From Pseudomonadota bacterium (lineage in GTDB: Bacteria; Myxococcota_A; UBA9042; GCA-2863065), in assembly GCA_005776725.1 (NCBI GenBank), contig SXOO01000234.1, forward strand, positions 1-38,687: a DNA stretch of 38,687 nt, given 5' to 3'. A model generated the notes under the pieces. That model was not told the origin of the DNA. It saw nothing but the letters and a program-made list of their open reading frames with translations, and made no database searches. Positions 8,142 to 16,600 of this stretch are shown one piece after another. The position numbers and the translations under genes were made by a program. Within the stretch, counting starts at the first letter, position 1, and each line of letters opens with the position of its first letter.

Positions 8142-9367
8142 AAACAACCGTCCGCCTCGCGGACTCGCTGGATCTCCTCGAGCAGCTCGGGCGTGTTGAC
8201 CAGCTTCTCGATCGCCGCGTCGTCGAGCCCGAGCGCCTGATTGCCCTTGGTCGCGTTGAGGTAGAGCCAGGCGCGCCCCCATACGGTGAGGATGGAGTCT
8301 CGCCAGCAGTCGTTGCCCAGCAGGAACGCGTGGTCTTCCGGGAACTTGTTCCGCGCCATGTGCAGGTAGCGCTGGATGTACCAGAGGAACGTGAGGATAC
8401 CGTCGCGCTCGGAGGTGGCGAAGCCGTAGTAGTCGTGGAACGCATACCCCGTGGCCAGGGAGTTGACGTACTGCGTGGCCTCCTCGAGCACCGAGTCGAA
8501 GCCCTGATCGCCGCCCTCGAACTGTGAGTTGCCCGGGTCGCCGTCAAGATAGATGTCTGCGTAGAAGTCGCACCCTTGGCTTCCGCCGTTGCACTTCGGG
8601 CGCTGCGGCCCGAACTTGTCCTGGGCGATCAGGCTGCGCGCGAAGACAGAGTCCGGGCCTGCATACGAGCCGCCGGGGCAGCTGAAGATCAGGTCCGGCC
8701 GAATGATGAAGGCGGCGGCCGAGAAGCCGCCGAGGTTGATGTCGGCGAGGTGGCCGCACTCGTGGACCACCGTGGACAGCTGCGTGACCACCGACTCTCC
8801 CGAGCTCTTGTCTCCCAGGAAGTTCTCGACGCAGTCGTAGTTGTTGTCCTTCATGCCCTCGCGGACGAGGTACTCGCCGGTGGGATACCGTTTCGCCAGC
8901 ACGGCGTAGACGAAGCTGTGGGGATCGCTCGATTTGTACGCGTTGAGCTCCGCCGTGATGTTGGCACCCAGGTTGGGCAGCGCCTCGGAGTACGCCGCGT
9001 CCAAGCAAGCCGGGCCGTCCGAGCCGTCTGCGCTCCCGTCGCTGGCGCCGTCTGCGCTCCCGTCGCTGGCGCCGTCGGCAACGCCATCCGAGGCCCCGTC
9101 GCTGGCACCGTCGCTGGCACCGTCGCTGGCACCGTCGCTGGCACCGTCGCCGGCACCGTCGCTGGCACCGTCGCTGGCCCCGTCGCTGGCACCGTCGCTG
9201 GCACCGTCGCCGGCGGCGAGGCCATCGTTCCCGTCCGCGGCGCTGGCGTCTCCCTGAGACGTGGCGTCGCCGCTCGAGACGGCGTCACCCTTCTTGCTGC
9301 GCCCGCGGGACTCACAGGCGGTCACGAGGAAGGTTGCGAGCACCGTGGCGACGACAATCGAACGCAT
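8138..9367 (-). CDS. Zincin-like lipoprotein with DGAS repeat tail
   Basis: The 409-aa product has a lipobox (LVTAC, Cys18) and a low-complexity stalk of DGAS/DGSA units (about 53-118). A globular domain follows with HECGH at 202-206, the HExxH signature of zinc metallopeptidases. A glutamate-rich helix downstream, LEEATQYVNSLATGYAF, could give the third ligand as in gluzincins, but this is a guess and the family is not one I recognise. Five cysteines or more lie in the globular part. ATG 9367 is preceded by GGAGGT at correct spacing and starts exactly at the signal peptide. It is the first gene of the operon with the beta-helix lipoprotein and the GT-C enzyme. The Ser-rich stalk is a plausible glycosylation target. 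Confidence 0.75.
   Translation of the reverse strand: MRSIVVATVLATFLVTACESRGRSKKGDAVSSGDATSQGDASAADGNDGLAAGDGASDGASDGASDGASDGAGDGASDGASDGASDGASDGASDGVADGASDGSADGASDGSADGSDGPACLDAAYSEALPNLGANITAELNAYKSSDPHSFVYAVLAKRYPTGEYLVREGMKDNNYDCVENFLGDKSSGESVVTQLSTVVHECGHLADINLGGFSAAAFIIRPDLIFSCPGGSYAGPDSVFARSLIAQDKFGPQRPKCNGGSQGCDFYADIYLDGDPGNSQFEGGDQGFDSVLEEATQYVNSLATGYAFHDYYGFATSERDGILTFLWYIQRYLHMARNKFPEDHAFLLGNDCWRDSILTVWGRAWLYLNATKGNQALGLDDAAIEKLVNTPELLEEIQRVREADGCL
9023..9211. repeat. 12-bp tandem repeat encoding DGAS
   Basis: On the + strand the unit reads gtcgctggcacc, with gtcgccggcacc and gtctgcgctccc variants, for about 15 units inside the zincin-like lipoprotein gene. The unit is a multiple of three, so copy-number change would lengthen or shorten the stalk without a frameshift. 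Confidence 0.85.
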
Positions 9368-9516
9368 GGAACCTCCAGGGGGGCCACCGCGCTGCGAACG
9401 CGGAGGGGCGTGTCCGGTGCGGACCATACCGAAGAGCGAGGGGGTTGCGCCAGCGCCCGCTGAACGAGTACGAGAGCACGCCCGCATTCGGGGCGCCGCG
9501 GCACGGCTCCCTCGGA

Positions 9517-9570
9517 CGTCCTAGGGGATGCGGCTCCCGACCCCGGATCCCTGCCAGAGCCAGAAGGACC
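9517..9570 (-). repeat. Direct repeat copy 1: relic of a C-terminal anchor
   Basis: On the minus strand it reads [15 protein letters not shown], against [19 protein letters not shown] in the intact copy at 16548-16600. By eye the two copies agree at about 49 of 54 positions, including one single-base insertion here next to the stop. There is no gene upstream of this fragment that it could terminate, so it is a remnant or a duplicated piece. Confidence 0.75.
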
Positions 9571-9624
9571 ATCGTGCACCGTCACGAGGCGTCTCTCCCC
9601 CATCTTAACTCCAGTCCGAGCTCC

Positions 9625-9653
9625 TTGAGGCGGCGGCTCCTCTGTTCTAGAGT
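9625..9653 (+). promoter_or_regulatory. Possible sigma-70-type promoter for the giant surface protein
   Basis: TTGAGG (9625-9630) and TAGAGT (9648-9653) are separated by 17 bp, each matching the vegetative consensus at 4 of 6 positions. They lie about 70 bp before the ATG at 9721. In GC-rich DNA such matches are weak evidence. Confidence 0.25.
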
Positions 9654-9720
9654 CCCTGTGCGCCCCAGAAACGTCGAACGCGGTCTCCTCGGGCCGGCTC
9701 AAACTGACCTCGGAGTCTCT

Positions 9721-12700
9721 ATGCGATACATAGTCACACTCGCTTGTCTGGTCTTGTCACACGGGGCCCGCGCTGAGCTGTTACCGCCCTTCGACTGCGT
9801 GTCGGGAGGTGACGACTTCTGCGACAACGGCACCGGCGGCAGTTGCGTGGACGGACCGGACGCGCCTGCGTGCACGTGCCCCTCGGGTCTTGATGCCAAG
9901 GCCCTCACCGCGGTGGCCTCCCGACCGTCCGGTCCGATCCGGAAGCCCTTTCCCATCACGATGAGGCAGTCGGCGCGCGTTCAGGGCCAAGGGACGTCGG
10001 CCACGGTGGTCGTGGGCGGCCAGCTCGCAGTCGCGGCGAGCTCGGAGTCCGGAATCGAGATCTCGCGGCCGCCACTCGGCTCCGTCGCCGCCGCCGCGCA
10101 CGCGGGTAACCAGACCGTCGTCGTGATGGAAGACGGCACCGTCACCACCCTGCGAGACGTTGGCGTGAAGGGCGGCGACTACGCGGTGTCGGAGGTCACG
10201 ACCGCCGTCGACGTCGCCGGCGGCACGGACCACGCGGTCCTTCGGCTCAGCGACGGCTCTGTCGTCTCGGTTACGGCGGCGGGTTCGACTGCGGTCACGG
10301 CCGTGGGTAAGGCCGTGGCGATCGGTGCCGCTGGCTCCGCCGGCTTCGCGCTCGGCGAGGACAAGGTGCTGCGACGTTTCGCGAGTGGGGTGGGGTCGAT
10401 GCCCGAGACCCCCAGCGTGGTCGAGGGTGTTGCGCGTTTCGCCGCCGGTGACGCGGGACTCGTCGTCGAGCGGACGACCGGCGAGCTCGAGGTCTTCGGC
10501 GGGCTGGCCAAGGCGCCCGCCATCGCGGAGCCGATCCGTACGCTCTCGGTGGGCGGCGACCGAGTGCTGCTAGTCACCGAGTCCGGGAAGGCCATCTCGT
10601 GGGGCGCGAACGGGGTCCAGAAGACCAGCGCCGGCCCCTACGTCGCCGCCTTCGCCGCAGGCGACTTCGACGTTCTCGTGGAGTCGCCGACCTGCGCCTT
10701 GACCAACGAGTGTGAGTCGGACCTGACGTACTCGTGCCCTGCCGGCGCGACCTGCATCGACACTGCCGATGGCTACGTCTGCGAGTGCCCGCCCGGCTCC
10801 CTCGACACCGGGGTCGCCTGCGCCGACATGGATGAGTGCGCCATGGGCGTCACCTGCCCCGGCCAGACCGAATGCGTGAACAGTGCGCCAGGCTATGCCT
10901 GCGTCTGTCCCCCCGGCTTCATACTCGGGACCGCGGCTAACACCTGCGTCGTCGACAGCCCGTGCGCATCGGGCGCCCACACCTGCGGAGCCAATGCGCA
11001 CTGCGAGATGGCAGGCGCGATTCCGTCGTGCGTCTGCAACGCCGGCTACGGTCCCGGCCCATCGGGCTCCTGTGTCGATGTGGACGAGTGTGCCGGCACG
11101 ACGCCGCCGTGCCACTGGAGTGCCGTGTGCACCAACACGGTCGGCGGTTACGCCTGTGGCTGCGGCAGCTCGGGGACGTACGCGCCCAACGTGTTCCAAG
11201 GCGACTTCGTCGGCTACATCTACACCGTGGGGGCGGCACTTCTGCCGGGTCTTCCGCGGGTGACCTCGGTCGACACCTACGGAGTGAGACGCGCCGCCGT
11301 ATCGCCGAGTGGGCAGGTGTACTCGTGGATCGAAGGCCAGAATCCAGCCCCCATGACGTCGCTCACAGGCGGCCCTTTCGTGGAGGTCGCCGTCGGTGAT
11401 CGGCACCTCGCGGCGATACGGAGCAACGGGACCATTGCCGTCGCCCCCCTTCAAGTCACTCCGAACTTCCCCGTCCCATCAGGGCTCTCGGGCGTTGTGA
11501 AGGTGGTCGTGGGGCGAGACCACGGTGCGGCCCTGACACGCGCGGGTCGCGTATTCGCCTTCGGATTCGGCCCGGCCGGCCTCGCCAGCATGCCATCTGG
11601 CCTCCCATTCAACGTGCGCGACGTCGCGGCCGGTGACGACTTCACCGTCGCCATCACCTGGGATGATGCGCTCGTCTGCTTTGGGGACTGTCCGTTTCCA
11701 CAGTCGCGGACGCCTCTCGGACACACCAACTTGTCCGCCGTGGAAGCCCACGGGACTCACATCGCCGTCCTGACTGAGTCCGGCAGCATCGTTCACAACC
11801 TCTCTGGGAGCCTCACGAGTGTTGTCGCAAATCTGGTCGGTTATGCTCCCTCGCGACGTCTTGACGTCGATGGCGGAGCGGCCTTTCTCGGATACAGCCC
11901 GAATGCGAGCTCCTACTTCGTTCCGGTGACCGTCGAGACGCGCCTCGGCACCGGACCCGCTCCACTGGCCGTCGCATACGACGCCAACTCGATTCTCGGC
12001 GCCGCTCTCGGTTCACGCCGAACCACGGACGTGGCGGGTATGGGACCCGGACTGGCAGCCGCCTCTCCAGCCGACGCGATGCGCTTTTTCGCCGCCGTGG
12101 AGACGGCGTGTGCCTCCGTCGACGAGTGTCTCCTGCCGTCGACGGCATGCGACCCGAACACGGACTGCATCGACCCGTCGACGTCGACCTTCGGCGACGC
12201 GGTCTGCACGTGCCAAGCCGGCTACGTCGATGATGGAGCGGGCGGATGCACGTTCGTCCCAAGCTGCATTGCGGTCAACTGCGGCGTAAACGCGCACTGC
12301 GAGATGATCGGAGGCACGCCGCAGTGCGTGTGTGATGCCCACTACGCACCCTCTGCCACCGGGGAGTGCGTCGATGTCGACGAATGTTCGAGCGCCCCGT
12401 GTGACCCGAACGCGTGGTGTACGAACATCCCGGGCGGCTTCCTTTGCCTCTGCAAGCTCGGGTGGGAGGGCGACGGCCTCGTCTGCACCGACATCGACGA
12501 GTGTACGCGCCACCCCGCGACAGGCCCTTCTTCGGCCTGCGTGGATGGCGCCTGCACGAACACGCAAGGCGGGTTCGAGTGCGACTGCGGCGCCCACCTC
12601 GAACGCCAGTTCGTCGGGTCGCCGCCCCTCGTGAGCACGCCACTCTGGTGGCGGGTGTCGGAGCTCCCCCTCGAGTCGATTCATGCAAATCAGGAGAGCG

Positions 12701-15700
12701 TGTACGACGTTCTAGGCGGGCCGTGGTTAACGGGCGGTTACTCGGCTGCCCTTGGACCCCAAGGCGACGTTCATGTGATCAGCCAGAATGTCCCGCCCGT
12801 GTCCTCACCCGAGCCGGTCGCCGAGGTGGCGGTGCTGCGGGAGTTTGTCGTGGGTCGCACGGCCGATGGTCGCCTCCTGGTTCTGGGACAGGAGCCTCAA
12901 GGCGCCCTCCCTACCGTCGCCAGCACGACTGGGCTCGTTACGGACGCGGTGCGCCTCTTTGCTCTTGGGGCGGCGGTCGGCGTGGGACACTCAGATGGGT
13001 CCTTTTCCGTTCATGGCACATTGCCGCGGATCCCGGGCAATCCAGTCCCGCTCGGCACCCGGGACGTCGTCTCCGCCTGCGTCGGACGTAACTGGTCTGG
13101 CCTTGCTGACAACGAAATCGGCTACTATCCGCCGACGACGGAGTACCTCGCCTTCCTTTCGAAGGACGGCACCGTTCGTTTCTCGGGATCGAGCCCGTTC
13201 CCAGGCCCGCTGCTTGTCCCTGGCGCACGCGCCATCGCGTGTAGCGTCAGCCGACTCACGATTCTGAAGGGAGATGGAACGCTCACGGTTCGTCGGGCGT
13301 CTGCCCCAGGCCTCGACGAGGCGGGACCACCCGGGACCACCTTCCTGGACATCGCCTCTTCGAACGAGAATCTCGTAGCCCTGAAGCAGGATGGTGACAT
13401 CGTGGTCTGGCAGGTCACGTCAACCGGTGCCACCGTGCCCTTTGCCGACTCGGTCCCGCCAGTCCTCGACATCGCGGATGGGGCCACGGGTCGCCGGCAA
13501 ACTCACCACGGCGCTTGGCTCTTGTCGCGTCGCGTCTGCAGTCCGAACGGAGACTGGCTGAACCGCCAGTGCGAGCTCAGCTGTCCGTCTGGGTTCGAGT
13601 GCCGCTACGAAGGGATCGACGGGACCCTCCCATCATGTACCTGCGCGGCTGGGACCGTCGAAGATCCAAGCAGCGGCGTGTGCGTCGACCGAGACGAATG
13701 CGGCGACGGCACTCACCTCTGCGATCCCAGCGCCGTATGCATCAACACACCGGGCGGCTACGAATGTGGCTGCGCTCCCGGCCACTCGACCAACCCCACG
13801 ATGCGTGTCTACGACACTGCCACCGAAGCGCCGCTGCCCCCCGTTCCGGGCACGGAGGACGCCGTCGCCGTGGACGTGCGGGGCGCCAGCCAGCTCGTGA
13901 TTCGACGCGATGGGACCGTCGTCAGTTGGGGTCCGGTCGGTCCCGCGCCCAGTTCGGTGAGCGTGCCGGGGCCCGCGCCGGTCATCTCGGTCGCGGCGGG
14001 GACCTCCCACGCGATCGCCTTGCGAGCAGATGGGACAGCGGTCGCATGGGGTGACAACGACTACGGCCAAGCGCCGGGACCCCTCCCATTCGGGTCCATC
14101 GTCGCGATCGGCGCAGGTGACCATCACACCCTCGTCATCACGGCCGATGGCGCCCTTCACTGCATCGGTCTGAACGACGCCGGGCAGTGCACGGTCCCGC
14201 CCGAGCTGGGCGCAGGGGCCGAGGTGGTCGGCGCAACGGGGGGGCGCTTCTTCACAGCCGTCCGAACCCGGACGCGGCGACTCGTGACGTTCGGCGACTC
14301 ACCGCTGCCGGAGACCAACGCATTCTACGAAGCGGGGGAGCTGTACGGCGATGGCGGTCTGCTGCTCGTCCGCGGTGAAGGGCCGGCCATCCGGTCCGTA
14401 CGCGGGTCGTTCCGTATCTTTGCCGGGGAGACCGTCACTGGGGCCCGAGTCTGGTTCACGCCCACGGTCATCGAGGACTACAACTGTGGGACCGCGGCGA
14501 ACCTGCTGGCGATGAACGGCGGGGTCATCGCCGAGACCGGGCTGGTCCTGTCGAACGGGTTCGGGTTGAACCTGTTCGCAACACCGGGGTCGATACCGAC
14601 CTGCGCGCCCGGCTACCCATACCCCACGTCGAGTCTCGCCGACACCACGGCCCCGTGGTTCGTCCATTGGACCCTCGCCGCGCTCACGCCGCTTGCAACC
14701 GTTCACAGCGTTCAGCTGCCGATGCGTACCACCGACATCGGCGTCTCCACGGACGGGACCGTCTCGGTCGTCACGGCCCTCACCTGCGTCCCGCCCGAGC
14801 CCTGTTCCCTCGCCAACTGTGATCCCAACGCGACGTGCTCTCTCATCGAGGGAGAGGCCGACTGCACCTGCAATCCCTCGTTCGTCGGCGATGGTCAGAC
14901 CTGCGACTGCGCTCCAGGCTATGTCGTCGGTGACACGGGCACTTGCGTCGACGTGAACGAATGCGACGACGGGACCGACGACTGCATCGGCTTCCTCACC
15001 GTTTGCACGAACACGCCGGGTGGCTACACCTGCACGTGCCCCGCGGGTTGGCAGACGGTCGTGACTCCGGGCGGAATCGCCTGCGAAGACGTGAACGAGT
15101 GCGCCCAACGGACCGACGAGTGCGAGGCTCCGGAGGTCTGCTACAACATCTTCCCCGGCTACCTCTGCGAGTGTCCCGACGGGTACTTCAAGACAGGGTC
15201 CATCCAGGCCTTTGGGGACAACTCCGAGGCTCAAGTCTCGCCGACGCCCCACATGGTCGACGCCGTCCAGGTCGACGGCGGTGGCGCGCACTCGGCCGCC
15301 CGTTCGCAGAGCGGGACCATGGCGCTCTGGGGCGACGACAGCGACGGGCAGCTCGCGTTGCCGGCGGGCGTCTTTGACACCATCGATGTCGACTGCGGAG
15401 GCGCGCACACGGTCGTCGCCCGCCGAAACGGCCAGGTCCTGGCCTTCGGTCGCAATGACAAAGGCCAGGCCTCGGTCCCCGCCGCCGTCGGCGACGCCAT
15501 CGACGTCGCCGCTGGTCGAGCGCACTCGGTCGCGCTCCGTGCTGACGGACAGATTACCGTGTGGGGCGATGGATCGAACGGCCAGGCGGCAGTCCCCCTG
15601 GCAGCGCAGGCGGGTGCCATCGCGATCGCCGCCGGGGATGACTTCACCCTCGCCTTGCTCGGCTCGGGACAGGTGGTCGGCTGGGGGGCAGGCGGCAATG

Positions 15701-16470
15701 GGCAGACGACGCCACCCGTGGCGCTCTCGAACGTCATCGCGATCGCTGCAGGGGGCCAGCACGCGCTCGCGCTCCGTGCCGACGGGAGCCTCGTCGCGTG
15801 GGGTGACGACGGCGCCGGGCAGGTCTCGGGTGTGAACACGTTCGCAGGCACGGCCGTTGCGATCGCGGCCGGAGGCAAGCACTCGGTGCTCCTGCTCGGA
15901 GACGGCAGCGTCGTCGTCTTCGGCGCCGGGCCAGACGGGCAAGCGACGCCACCGAGCCCTCTGGGGCCCATCTTCCACGTCGGTGCTGGCTCGCGGCACA
16001 CGCTCCTCCACACGCGACGAATGTGTGCGGACGTCGACGAGTGCGCCGAAGGCAGCGCGGCGTGTGAGGACGGACAGCTCTGCGAGAACCAGCCGGGTAG
16101 CTACGCCTGCACGACGCCGGCCGGCTGCGACCCCAACCCGTGCCTCCACGGCGCGTGCGTTGAGGGAAAGGATGGCTCGATCGCCTGTCTCTGCGAGAAG
16201 TTCTGGTGGGGCGACTTCTGCGACGTCCCCGTGAACGAGACGGCGTGCGAGGACGGTCAGGACGAGGATCAGGATGGCGCCATCGATTGCGACGATCCCG
16301 ATTGCGACTGCGCCACCGGCAGCACGGGCGACCCCAAGTCCGCCGAGGCCGGGTCGGCCACGTGCTCCGTAGACCTGCCGAACGCTACGGGCGCCGGCCG
16401 AGGCACGAGCCTGATCCTCCTCATCGTCGCCCTGGCCGCTCTCTCTTCGCGACGCCGCCTCCGGGACTGA
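9721..16470 (+). CDS. Giant modular surface protein: alternating RCC1-like and EGF-like blocks
   Basis: This is a 2249-aa exported protein. It has a signal peptide (about residues 1-19, cut after GARA) and then five RCC1-like blocks separated by EGF-like blocks. The RCC1 blocks, at about 80-320, 493-795, 966-1267, 1360-1687 and 1826-2098, repeat the pattern VAAGxxHxxALxxDGxVxxWGxNxxGQ. The EGF-like blocks, at about 323-487, 795-960, 1271-1357, 1688-1823 and 2100-2173, carry D-V/I-DEC starts and NTxGGYxCxC, as in calcium-binding EGF. A DGQDEDQDGAIDCDDPDCDC acidic motif sits near 2180-2198, and a hydrophobic segment followed by RRRLRD ends the protein, like a MYXO-CTERM sorting tail. ATG 9721 with GGAG upstream is chosen over the 129-codon upstream extension because the signal peptide begins there. 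Probably an adhesin or interaction scaffold; no catalytic domain is seen. Confidence 0.85.
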   Translation: MRYIVTLACLVLSHGARAELLPPFDCVSGGDDFCDNGTGGSCVDGPDAPACTCPSGLDAKALTAVASRPSGPIRKPFPITMRQSARVQGQGTSATVVVGGQLAVAASSESGIEISRPPLGSVAAAAHAGNQTVVVMEDGTVTTLRDVGVKGGDYAVSEVTTAVDVAGGTDHAVLRLSDGSVVSVTAAGSTAVTAVGKAVAIGAAGSAGFALGEDKVLRRFASGVGSMPETPSVVEGVARFAAGDAGLVVERTTGELEVFGGLAKAPAIAEPIRTLSVGGDRVLLVTESGKAISWGANGVQKTSAGPYVAAFAAGDFDVLVESPTCALTNECESDLTYSCPAGATCIDTADGYVCECPPGSLDTGVACADMDECAMGVTCPGQTECVNSAPGYACVCPPGFILGTAANTCVVDSPCASGAHTCGANAHCEMAGAIPSCVCNAGYGPGPSGSCVDVDECAGTTPPCHWSAVCTNTVGGYACGCGSSGTYAPNVFQGDFVGYIYTVGAALLPGLPRVTSVDTYGVRRAAVSPSGQVYSWIEGQNPAPMTSLTGGPFVEVAVGDRHLAAIRSNGTIAVAPLQVTPNFPVPSGLSGVVKVVVGRDHGAALTRAGRVFAFGFGPAGLASMPSGLPFNVRDVAAGDDFTVAITWDDALVCFGDCPFPQSRTPLGHTNLSAVEAHGTHIAVLTESGSIVHNLSGSLTSVVANLVGYAPSRRLDVDGGAAFLGYSPNASSYFVPVTVETRLGTGPAPLAVAYDANSILGAALGSRRTTDVAGMGPGLAAASPADAMRFFAAVETACASVDECLLPSTACDPNTDCIDPSTSTFGDAVCTCQAGYVDDGAGGCTFVPSCIAVNCGVNAHCEMIGGTPQCVCDAHYAPSATGECVDVDECSSAPCDPNAWCTNIPGGFLCLCKLGWEGDGLVCTDIDECTRHPATGPSSACVDGACTNTQGGFECDCGAHLERQFVGSPPLVSTPLWWRVSELPLESIHANQESVYDVLGGPWLTGGYSAALGPQGDVHVISQNVPPVSSPEPVAEVAVLREFVVGRTADGRLLVLGQEPQGALPTVASTTGLVTDAVRLFALGAAVGVGHSDGSFSVHGTLPRIPGNPVPLGTRDVVSACVGRNWSGLADNEIGYYPPTTEYLAFLSKDGTVRFSGSSPFPGPLLVPGARAIACSVSRLTILKGDGTLTVRRASAPGLDEAGPPGTTFLDIASSNENLVALKQDGDIVVWQVTSTGATVPFADSVPPVLDIADGATGRRQTHHGAWLLSRRVCSPNGDWLNRQCELSCPSGFECRYEGIDGTLPSCTCAAGTVEDPSSGVCVDRDECGDGTHLCDPSAVCINTPGGYECGCAPGHSTNPTMRVYDTATEAPLPPVPGTEDAVAVDVRGASQLVIRRDGTVVSWGPVGPAPSSVSVPGPAPVISVAAGTSHAIALRADGTAVAWGDNDYGQAPGPLPFGSIVAIGAGDHHTLVITADGALHCIGLNDAGQCTVPPELGAGAEVVGATGGRFFTAVRTRTRRLVTFGDSPLPETNAFYEAGELYGDGGLLLVRGEGPAIRSVRGSFRIFAGETVTGARVWFTPTVIEDYNCGTAANLLAMNGGVIAETGLVLSNGFGLNLFATPGSIPTCAPGYPYPTSSLADTTAPWFVHWTLAALTPLATVHSVQLPMRTTDIGVSTDGTVSVVTALTCVPPEPCSLANCDPNATCSLIEGEADCTCNPSFVGDGQTCDCAPGYVVGDTGTCVDVNECDDGTDDCIGFLTVCTNTPGGYTCTCPAGWQTVVTPGGIACEDVNECAQRTDECEAPEVCYNIFPGYLCECPDGYFKTGSIQAFGDNSEAQVSPTPHMVDAVQVDGGGAHSAARSQSGTMALWGDDSDGQLALPAGVFDTIDVDCGGAHTVVARRNGQVLAFGRNDKGQASVPAAVGDAIDVAAGRAHSVALRADGQITVWGDGSNGQAAVPLAAQAGAIAIAAGDDFTLALLGSGQVVGWGAGGNGQTTPPVALSNVIAIAAGGQHALALRADGSLVAWGDDGAGQVSGVNTFAGTAVAIAAGGKHSVLLLGDGSVVVFGAGPDGQATPPSPLGPIFHVGAGSRHTLLHTRRMCADVDECAEGSAACEDGQLCENQPGSYACTTPAGCDPNPCLHGACVEGKDGSIACLCEKFWWGDFCDVPVNETACEDGQDEDQDGAIDCDDPDCDCATGSTGDPKSAEAGSATCSVDLPNATGAGRGTSLILLIVALAALSSRRRLRD

Positions 16471-16547
16471 AACACTGGCGGGTCAGGACGGAGCGGCTTG
16501 CTGCGGTGCGCCCCTGGGTCTTGATGCCGGGCTCTCGGTCCCCCCGA

Positions 16548-16600
16548 CGCCCTAGGGACGCGGCCCCCGACCCCGGATCCCTGCCAGAGCCAGCAGGACC
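16548..16600 (-). repeat. Direct repeat copy 2: intact anchor end of the Cys-rich gene
   Basis: This copy encodes the final [15 protein letters not shown] and the TAG stop of the Cys-rich gene. It is a direct repeat of 9517-9570, so the two copies bracket the giant RCC1/EGF gene about 7 kb apart. Confidence 0.75.

Larger units (their letters stand above)
9368..9720. other. 353-bp divergent intergenic region with an anchor-sequence relic
   Basis: This region lies between the divergent starts of the zincin-like lipoprotein and the giant RCC1/EGF gene, so it must hold both promoters. It also contains a 54-bp copy (9517-9570) of the C-terminal anchor-coding sequence of the Cys-rich gene that ends at 16552. 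A one-base insertion in this copy removes the stop codon. I find no plausible gene here. Confidence 0.6.

Noticed and set aside
9312..9572. Minus-strand frame starting with [13 protein letters not shown] considered as a small gene
   Set aside because: Its first residues are the end of an anchor sequence, not a start. The rest is non-conserved and runs through the promoter region of the lipoprotein operon.
14299..16149. Minus-strand 616-codon frame antisense to the giant RCC1/EGF gene
   Set aside because: No domain pattern, signal or ribosome binding site, and it is fully explained as antisense of repeat-rich coding sequence.
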